Positions 55,816-64,000 of a DNA stretch of 64,000 nt are shown piece by piece (position 1 is the first letter of the stretch; every line of letters starts with the position of its first letter). This DNA comes from Euglena gracilis (Eukaryota; Euglenida; Euglenophyceae; Euglenales), in the NCBI GenBank assembly GCA_039621445.1, contig CP154954.1, positions 24,378,954-24,442,953 on the forward strand, in the 5' to 3' direction. The position numbers and the translations under genes were made by a program. Below the pieces are notes generated by a model. The model saw nothing but the letters and a program-made list of their open reading frames with translations, had not been told where the DNA came from and searched no databases.

Positions 55816-57029
55816 GGGTTCGGCTCTGGCTGGCTGGGGGTTTGGGTGGACAGCTTTGGCATAACACGCTGTAAGTTTCGGGGAAATGGCCAAAACTGAT
55901 GGGGAATGGGGGTTTGGAGGCCTTTTTCCCCCGAGGCCAGGAATTGGGGTTTGAGGGCTTTCTGTTTGATGGCAGACCACCCCCTTCCTGAGCTCCTCGC
56001 TGGGCTGGGTGGGCGGAGCCACCTTGAAAAACAATCACGCATTTATTGCTCTTCGGGCACCTGTGGGACTGCAGGCCAGCTGAGGGGGTCCAGAGGTGCC
56101 AGAGGTGTGGTACACTCCCCCGCCCAACGGGTAATATTGCATCCCAGCCAGGTTCGGCCCAGGCAAACCTCCTTTGAAAATGGCCATTTTCTGGCCCTGG
56201 CACCTTTGACACTCAACGGTCTGCTCTAGCTCTAGCTCTAGCACTACCCTCTCCAGCCCTTGACCCTCCCCGCTGGGGGGGGGTAAAGAGTTAAGAAAAT
56301 GCCGATCTGGACTACGCACACAGTGCAGCCTAAACTTACAGTTGGGGATACAGGTGGAAATTATTGTATAATCAGAAAAAGAGGGAAAAGCAACCTTTCA
56401 TGAAGAACCTTTCAATGGAATGATGGGTAATGATGGTGATTATCCTAATTTTAACAAAGATGCCTTCAGCAAAAATACCAACTCTAAAATTAAAATGGCC
56501 AGAATGGTCTTCTGGAGTCTGGTGGTCTTTTGTTGCGATAAAGAGTGCCCCAAACGTTCGTTTCATAAACTTTATGTCAAATTTGCGTGCACGTGAGAAT
56601 GGCGACCCAATGTTTATGGGAAACGTAAAATGGACAAAAAATGAAGGGAAAAATGATGGGAAAATCGAGGTTCCCACATTTTTGTCTCTTGTGATGTTCG
56701 TCCAGATTGTAAGGAGAATATGCACCAAAAATGAGGGACAGGAAACGTTTTTTTCCCCTTGAGAGAAAAAGGAAAACAGGGTGTTGTCTTGTGTTTGAAA
56801 CTGATTTTGGGCATGTGGCTTCTTTCTCCGCAGGCTTTTGATTGCTCTCATGGGCTAACGTGTCGGCTTTTTCCAGGTGCCTGCCGGTTGAAAGAAAATC
56901 TGATGCACAGGCGTTTGTCTGCCATCGCCCTGTTGGGTTGGGGAAAACTCAACTCAAGTCTGGCGTGCATGGCGGATTTGTTTGACCTGAATAAAATGTT
57001 TTTTTAACTCCACCGCATTTTGTGTCCCC
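55816..57029. other. No gene seen
   Basis: Ordinary-complexity sequence with a short CTCTAG triple near 56223. Opposing 110- and 159-codon frames at 56.4-56.85 kb are both motif-free. Confidence 0.45.
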
Positions 57030-57395
57030 ATTATTGTTTGAATGGACCATCCCGTTATGTTGGATCAAAATTGCCCCTCACCCTGATCTCCTCCATTTTT
57101 GTTCTTCAAAGTCTTTTCCGTCCTCCTGCCTGCGAACGTGTCCCCCAAACGTCGGCCCGACGCTCCTGCTCAAACTCATCTCAGGGCGGATCCTTGGGAG
57201 GAGATAAAAATTCCTGGCAAGACATGCACACCTTCATTTAACCTCGCCTTCCCTTCTGGGGTTGGTTGGGTGGGAAGGGGTTGCAGCCAGGACCAATCCA
57301 GCCGGAGTTTTGGCTTTTAAAGTCGTTGGTGAATGGGCCGTTGGGGTGAGTGGGTCGACCGCCCCCCCATTGGGTGGTTGGAGAACCCACCTCTA
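57030..57395. repeat. Direct repeat S, copy 1
   Basis: It matches 59440-59800 in the same orientation: CATTATTGTTTGAATGGA, GAACGTGTCCCCCAAACGTC, CTCATCTCAGGGCGGATCC and GGTGGTTGGAGAACCCACC are shared. Two small indels distinguish the copies. The copies are about 2.4 kb apart, so an LTR-like arrangement is possible, but I find no TG...CA ends, priming site or target duplication. Confidence 0.85.
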
Positions 57396-57489
57396 ACTTT
57401 TTTTTCGAGTGAACTCCCCAAAAAGTGATACCCCTTATACACCAACTCAACCAACACGAAAAAACACGAAATGGAAAGATGAGTGGCAA

Positions 57490-58912
57490 CAACTCGAAGA
57501 AACTGATTCACAAACTTTTTTTCTGACCAAGAGCAAGGTTATCCAAGAGCAAGGTTATATTGTGAACCTTGAACCATCTCGGCTTCTCGAAGAATCACAA
57601 ACTTCTCCAAAATCTTGAAACCTCGAAAAATCTGGAGGGGGTTCCAAAGTGGCTTAAAATGCAATGAAGCCTTAAATGGTTTAGGGGGAGGTTAAGGTTG
57701 GTCATTTTTTTGCCATTCCTGGCACCTTTGGCCACTCTGGTAATTGTTGACCATTTTTTCGGCAATTTGTGGTGATTTTTGGTATTTTTGCAATCATTGG
57801 CCATTTTTGGGCACTTTTTCCGCCGCCTTTGGTCGCTTCGGCCATTTTTCTTTTGGACAAAACCTTGACAAATCTCGAGGAGGGGGGGTCAAGCATCTCG
57901 ACTACCTTGGAACCCCTCCCCCAAAGTCAAGATCAAGATCCAACCGAACCAAGCGAAATGCCATTCTGAAATAAAAACTTTTCAATAACCTTGCCTGGGG
58001 GTTGCTTTGCAATTAGCCAAACAATTCTTTCATTTAAATCCCCCCATTTACAAACCATGCCTTCGGCCGGCCCAACAAATCAGTTTGTACGGAAGCCGGG
58101 GGGACTTATAAGTGGTTTGGAGGTTTAGCTCCAACAATCGATCACTCACTTCAAGACGAAGGGCAACCTTATTGAAACCTGGTTGGCTGACGAGGGTGCT
58201 TGGTCACTAAATTCAGATCCCTTCGGTGAGTGCCTCGCCGCACCTCCACTATTCACGCCGTGCAGAAGGCTTGCTTCCTGGCCTCAAACCGCATTCTTTG
58301 CTCCCCCTCACCTGCACTGTTTGTGTGAGGAGAGACCTGTGGCCGGTCTCTCCCCACCCCAGGGCTGTCCGCGAGGTCGACCACCCCCCACCCATCATGA
58401 CTGGGGGTTCATCCCCCTCCACCGGACCTTCCCATATTTCGGGGGCGATTTTTTGGTCAAACGTTTCTTGTTGTGGCTGGGGGTGGGTCGACGTCCCAAG
58501 ACCTTCCTGTACAGCCCTGCTCCACCCTACAACCGACATCTTTCTTTCCTTCCCCCCTCCATCGGCCATCCGTTATGGTGTGCAGCGTTTGGACGGAATG
58601 GGAAGCGTTCTGTATCGTTTTTCTCGTCATTCTATTTTGGATTGCAGTATGAATCATCTTGCTCATTTTCTTGGGCACGAAAGGGAGAGTCCCCAAATAA
58701 AGAAAAGAAACCCACTTTTCACACATTCCCATCCCTGCAAAGGGGGTGGGGGGGTAGTGGTTAAATTAGTGCATGTAAACTGACACAAACGAGAACGTAA
58801 TGCAAAAGGAATGAGCATTTTGCGAGTCCTTATTTTTTTGCAGAGCAAGGTATATTGTGCTTCTGGAGAATTGGGGTTGAACCTAAAACTTTGCTCCTAT
58901 TTCTTCATTTTA
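57490..58912. repeat. Tandem duplication R, copy 1
   Basis: Nearly identical to 62430-64000 from about 57815 onward, at an offset of 5084-5088 bp. The first 300 bp are more diverged and include a TTTTGGC-type degenerate tract that is about 100 bp longer in copy 2. One visible indel at about 58571 replaces CCGTTATGG with CCTATGTATTATGG. The open frame at 58183-58764 in this copy is changed near its end in the other copy, which argues against strong coding constraint. Confidence 0.9.
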
Positions 58913-60690
58913 AGTTTCGAACTTTTTCAGGATTTAAACCATTTTCATTTGTTTTAAAAATGCCTCCACTGAGCCCCCTTTTCCAGAGTGAGTTTCGTGT
59001 GTTCACGGCGCGCTTCATTCAATCAAATGCTGTTGGGAGGGGGACTGAAAAATGGCGTCCACCCCCCGGCTCACTTCTCATGAAAGGGAGGAGGACCTCG
59101 GTCGTCCGCTCCTACCAGGTGAACTGAGCTGGAGGGGGAGGCTGTGGCATGGGGGGGAGTGGGAGGTTGGGATCAGGTGCCGGCTGGGGGCTGGGCTGCT
59201 GGGGTTGTGCGGGCTGCCGGGAGTGCTGCTGTCCTCCACTGGTTTAGGGCCTCCCCTTCCCCCAGCCACCCACCCAGCCGCTGACACACCGCCACTCCAT
59301 ATAGCTCTGAAGACACCCCACCCCCTCTGCCATCCAGAGTTTTTTCAAAAGTTTCGTGACCCTTGGGGGAGTGGGTGGGTCCCGGCCGAGCCCCCCCCCC
59401 CCCAGGGTTGGGCCAGGTGGATACCTCGCATGGGTCATCACCATTATTGCTTGAATGGAACATCCCGATAAGTTGGATCGAAATTGCCCCTCACCCTGAA
59501 CTCCTCCCTTTTTGTGCTTCAACCGTCCTCCTGCCTGTGAACGTGTCCCCCAAACGTCGCCCCCGACGCTCCTGCTCAAACTCATCTCAGGGCGGATCCT
59601 TGGGGGGAGATAAAAATTCCTGGCAAGACATTCAAATCCTTGCATCACTTATCTCAAGCACACCTTCATTTAACCTCGCCTTCCCTTCTGGGGTTGGTTG
59701 GGTGGGAGGGGTTGCAGCCAGGACCAGTCCACCTGGGTTTTTTGGCTTTTAAAGTTGAGTGGGTCGACCGCCCCCCCATTGGGTGGTTGGAGAACCCACC
59801 TGTAATAAGCGCCTCTGCAATTTCGAGATAAAGTCTGATTTTCTGATGGAAGAAAAGATCCTCGAGGAGAGGGAGCGAAGGCAACGATATAAGACACCCC
59901 ATGGCACCGTTTTTGCCCATGTAAACCTTTTGCCGCTTGCATCATAAACTGAGGTCTTATTTAGCCGCCAAAGTTAGGTGCCCCAAGGGCAGCTCATTTG
60001 ACCACAAACTCACAAAGACCACTTAAAAATGTGTTCCTAGGGTATTTCTTTAACATTATCAAACAATGATAAATTTTCTGAATGGATATTTATTGTCTGA
60101 AACATGCATTTCATGCTGCATAATGCTTGTTGGATTTTTGAATCTTTTCACCAGCAGGAGATGAAGAAGCAACAATTCTTTCAAAGTTCCTCGTCAGGTT
60201 ATTTTTAGATTGCTCATATTTAGTTATGATTGACCGGGAGTGGTTTGGTGAGGTGTGGTTTGTGATTTTTTGTGCTGAAGCAGCACACGATTCCACCTTG
60301 CACTGTCGTTGTTCAGTTGTCCCGTCGCTTGCATCCACCCTATACCCACCTCCTTGATACAACGACCAGGCCTTTTCCAAGGTTCCTGGCGATCAGATCA
60401 ACAAATGAATTATCCACCTCTTCTTTTGAACCAATAGATTCTTGTTTTAAAATGGACATGGCTTCGTTTGGCTTTAGCATTCAAAACACTCAGGAACTTT
60501 GAACGTGGCCTGTAATAATTGTATCTTGCGAGAGAACAACACTGAAGAGGCCGAGAGATGGGCTTTGCTTCCTCTTTGCAATTCTTTCCCTATCCCCCCC
60601 TAGGCCCTTGTTTTGCTGCTTTCCACACCTTGACAACGTAGCTTTGATGCCCATTTGACCCATAACCCCCGAAGGCAGTAAAATGACGAA
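58030..60690. repeat. Duplicated block Q, copy 2
   Basis: Colinear with 24990-28980. It shares CCTTCGGCCGGCC, TAAGTGGTTTGGAGGTTT and AAATTCAGATCCCTTCGG, then CGCTGACACACCGCCACTCC, GCAGCTCATTTGACCACAAA and GGACATGGCTTCGTTTGGCT. Direct repeat S copy 2 (59440-59800) interrupts it relative to the other copy. Short versions of its middle recur near 62020-62180. No gene is evident. Confidence 0.75.
59440..59800. repeat. Direct repeat S, copy 2
   Basis: Partner of 57030-57395. It has an extra ATCCTTGCATCACTTATCTC-containing segment and lacks the GTGAATGGGCCGTTGGGG segment of copy 1. It is inserted within block Q copy 2. Confidence 0.85.
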
Positions 60691-62429
60691 GGATGAGGAC
60701 AACATGGGCCGGAATGGTTCATTTGGGTGGTAGGGGAGCACTGGAGAGCGTGGTGCGGTCCCAAAGTAATCCTTCCCAGCTGGACCGGGGGGTCCAATCC
60801 CTCCACCCGCCACGCCCAACCTGCCCTTATACCAAAGCCTGCCCCCAACCCCTGGAGTCCAGCCAGCACTTTTGTCCAGCCAGCCGGCCGGAGCTGGCCC
60901 CCAGGCCCGGGTATGGGTTTCAGCACGAAGCACTGGACGATTTTGGGAAATGCTGTCCGACGGCCCAATTGTTGGGAGTGTCCCGGGGTGGTCCCACGCC
61001 AGGCTGGGTGAGGCAAGGGAACCCCGGGTCTTTTTTTTAAAAAAAAAGACCCGGCCCACAGGTTGGGGGGGGGGAGGGTTGGGCGTTTGGGGGATCCATA
61101 GTCTGGCAGGGAAAAAAGGTGCTGGCTGTCTGGACCTCCTCAGGGGGTGGGGTCCCCTGCAGCTTAAAAACTGATAATATGAAGCGAAAAAATAAAACAA
61201 ATATTGGGAGCAGCATCATAGAAGGGGAACGCTGCAACAACAGAGTACACTGGGTTTATCATACATGTGGCTATTTGTCTGCTGGAAACAGAGATGACAC
61301 AGAAATGTGCCGGACAAATCTTTCTAGGCCTTGGTATTTGCGGAGACTTTGCCATAAAATACCTTTCAACGTCTGTTCTTTTGTGTGGACAAATTTATCA
61401 TAACATCATAACCCCTGTGGGAAACTGCTCCAAACAAATCATTGAGCACAGAGGTGGGAGACAGGACCCTATACAGGGGGGATTGATGCCAAAGGAAATT
61501 GGATAAAATTTTGAGATGAAAAACTTCCTTGGTCTCGGCCAAAATAGCAAATTGTGTCCTGCCAATTTTCTTTCAATAGAAAACACTGGTTATTTTCTGG
61601 AAATTCTCAAAAAAAACATATGCAAAATCTGGCAACCTTGGCCAAAATGGTAGAAATTTGGCGGGATTTCGTTCTGCCAACATTTCCATTCCTCGATTGG
61701 TCATTCCCAATTGCCCCCAGTGAAGATACCAGGTCAGCGGGTACAGACGGTAGAGGGCAGTTTCCCAGCCCAGTTTGGGTCAGAGGAAAAAAGCTGATTA
61801 ATATTGATTTTCAGTCGTTGTCACCAGCAATGATCAGCTTACAAGGAGGTGTCACAGTCTGAACCAAAAATGGATTCTTACAGACACAGATTTTTCGGAG
61901 CAATATAGCTCAGTTCGTCTGCAAAACAGACATTAAAGCGAGTTCTTCACTGAATGCATGACTGATTTGCCTTTTGTCAAACTTAGGTGCGTTGAGCATC
62001 CATGCTGTGGGGCATAAAGCTGTCACTCCTCCCGGACCAATCCAACCAGACTTTGCCGCCATATACCTTTGAAGACCCCCAACCCCCTCTGCCCGTACGA
62101 GTCTCCCCAGATTGGACTTATCTCGTTGCACTCATCACCTTCCTTGCGCCCCCGCCCTCCCAAGCGTCTCGCAGCAACGGTTCCTGCTCCTTGCTGCCCA
62201 TGGAAAAGTACCCCCTGAAAAGAACACCCTTGCCCAATGAACAGGGGGTGTTCGGACCGTCTAGATTGCTACCATATGCTTTTTTTTGCTCGGCAAGGAA
62301 GTATTCCTTTGTTGCTTGTCCTCTCCTTACAGATGAGTTCCTCTCAGTTTTCTTTTGGTGGTAATGTTTCCGTTTGACCATCTGAAAACAAACGGATATG
62401 CATTTGCCGTTTCATTGTTGAACCTGAAG
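60691..62429. other. No gene seen; hairpin at 61024-61054
   Basis: CCGGGTC plus eight T is followed by nine A plus GACCCGG, a strong hairpin at 61024-61054. A fragment of block Q lies at 62020-62180. The CCTTGCCCAATGAAC motif is at 62228. Frames up to 236 codons on the minus strand (60490-61200) have no family motif and run over homopolymers. Confidence 0.5.
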
Positions 62430-64000
62430 AAACTGATTAACAAGCACTCATCACTTGTTTTCTGACCAAGAGCAAGGTTATATTGTGAACCTTTAACCAT
62501 TCTCAAAGAATCTCAAACTTCTCGAAAATCTTGAAGCCTCGAAAAATCCGGAGGGCGGTACAAAGTGGGTTTAAAATGCAATCAAACCTTAAAAGGTTTG
62601 GAAAGGGGTTGAGTTGGCCGTTTTTTTGCTATTCCTGGTCACCTTTTGGCCACTCTGGTAATTGTTGACCAGTTTTTCGGCAATTTGCGTTCATTTTTGG
62701 TATTTTTGCAACAACAACCAGTGGCCATTTTTGCAACTTATGGCTTTCTTGGGCGTGTTTGCTCACTTGGAGCTTTTTTGGGGGCATTTTTGACCGCCTT
62801 TGGCTACTGCTTGCTGCCTCTGGCTCCTGTTGCTTGCTTTTGGCTGTCTTCGGAAGCTCTTGACTGTTTTCCACTGCTTTTTGGTCAGCTTTGGGCACCT
62901 TTTCCGCCGCCTTTGGTCGCTTCGGCCATTTTTCTTTTGGACAAAACCTTGACAAATCTCGAGGAGGGGGGGTCAAGCATCTCGACCACCTTGGACCCCC
63001 TCCCCCAAAGTCAAGATCAAGATCCAACCGAACCAAGCGAAATGCCATTCTGAAGGAAAAAAAAACTTTTCAATAACCTTGCCTGGGGGTTGTTTTGCAA
63101 TTAGCCAAACAATTCTTTCATTTAAATCCCCCTATTTACAAACCTTGCCTTCGGCCGGCCAAACAAATCAGGTTGTACGAACGCCGGGGGGACTTATAAG
63201 TGGTTTGGAGGTTTAGCTCCAACAATCGATCACTCACTTCAAGACGAAGGGCAACCTTATTGAAACCTGGTTGGCTGACGAGGGTGCTTGGTCACTAAAT
63301 TCAGATCCCTTCGGTGAGTGCCTCGCTGCACCTCCACTATTCACGCCGTGCAGAAGGCTTGCTTCCTGGCCTCAAACCGCATTCTTTGCTCCCCCTCACC
63401 TGCACTGTTTGTGTGAGGAGAGACCTGTGGCCGGTCTCTCCCCACCCCAGGGCTGTCCGCGAGGTCGACCACCCCCCACCCATCATGACTGGGGGTTCAT
63501 CCCCCTCCACCGGACCTTCCCATATTTCGGGGGCGATTTTTTGGTCAAACGTTTCTTGTTGTGGCTGGGGGTGGGTCGACGTCCCAAGACCTTCCTGTAC
63601 AGCCCTGCTCCACCCTACAACCGACATCTTTCTTTCCTTCCCCCCTCTATCGGCCATCCTATGTATTATGGTGTGCAGCGTTTGGACGGAATGGGAAGCG
63701 TTCTGTATCGTTTTTCTCGTCATTCTATTTTGGATTGCAGTATGAATCATCTTGCTCATTTTCTTGGGCACGAAAGGGAGAGTCCCCAAATAAACAAAAG
63801 AAACCCACTTTTCACACATTCCCATCCCTGCAAAGGGGGTGGGGGGGTAGTGGTTAAATTAGTGCATGTAAACTGACACAAACGAGAACGTAATGCAAAA
63901 GGAATCAGCATTTTGCGAGTCCTTATTTTTTTGCAGAGCAAGATATATTGTGCTTCTGGAGAATTGGGGTTGAACCTAAAACTTTGCTCCTATTTCTTCA
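62430..64000. repeat. Tandem duplication R, copy 2 (runs off window)
   Basis: Second copy of 57490-58912 in the same orientation. High identity continues to the last base of the window, so the true end lies outside. It includes the conserved TAAGTGGTTTGGAGGTTT box near 63197. Confidence 0.9.

Noticed and set aside
58183-58764. 193-codon frame also present in the 63271-63876 copy as a possible gene
   Set aside because: The two near-identical copies differ by an indel that changes the C-terminal frame, no domain is recognisable, and the third, diverged copy at 25.2-26.2 kb does not keep the frame.

Overview
The window looks like repeat-dominated, non-coding nuclear DNA from a eukaryote with a large genome. 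The signs are long AT and CA/TG microsatellites, very many poly(C)/poly(G) runs, degenerate tandem repeats, nested miniature inverted-repeat transposons, long paralogous blocks and decayed retroelements. There are no bacterial-type operons, no convincing tRNA or rRNA, and no intact host gene that I can support. The GC-rich, C/G-ending codon use of the retroelement relics would fit an alga or other protist, but the sequence does not let me name the organism. Homopolymer-length error in the assembly is a real possibility and could cause some of the frame breaks noted below.

Layout. 0-5 kb: a duplicated G/C-homopolymer unit (210-650, 1690-2190), an AT microsatellite (2.3-2.7 kb), a TTTTGGCCA-type degenerate repeat, and the first copy (P1, 3.64-4.89 kb) of a palindrome-rich repeat whose second copy (P2) lies at 48.1-50.7 kb. 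5.8-6.2 kb: a GC-rich, unrecognised coding relic. 7-19 kb: degenerate repeats and MITE fragments, with a gag-like coiled-coil relic on the minus strand (11.8-12.3 kb) and a 155-bp satellite (18.57-19.11 kb). 19.7-23.2 kb and 52.7-55.8 kb: two direct copies of a segmental duplication (A1, A2). 25.0-29.0 kb and 58.0-60.7 kb: a second colinear duplicated block, part of which recurs at the end of the window (57.5-58.9 against 62.4-64.0 kb). 29.7-31.6 kb: microsatellites around a foldback element that carries a second element nested inside it. 34-40 kb: MITEs alternating with an aspartic-protease relic (36.0-36.8 kb, minus) and an unassigned 306-codon ORF (38.8-39.7 kb, minus). 41-46.2 kb: a decayed LINE-type retrotransposon with ORF1, endonuclease, partial RT, RNase H and zinc-knuckle remnants in order.

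The best-supported mobile elements have exact target-site evidence. Three CAGGC-ended MITEs (27451-27681, 39737-40169, 51403-51839) and two CAGGG-ended MITEs (34328-34734, 35513-35812) have inverted termini and 8-bp flanking repeats, which is the signature of non-autonomous hAT-type elements. Four other elements have C/G-homopolymer ends, most flanked by TA. One of these (30141-30726) sits inside one arm of a foldback element whose opposite arm preserves the uninterrupted sequence. No transposase or intact reverse transcriptase lies in the window, so every mobile element here would need enzymes encoded elsewhere.
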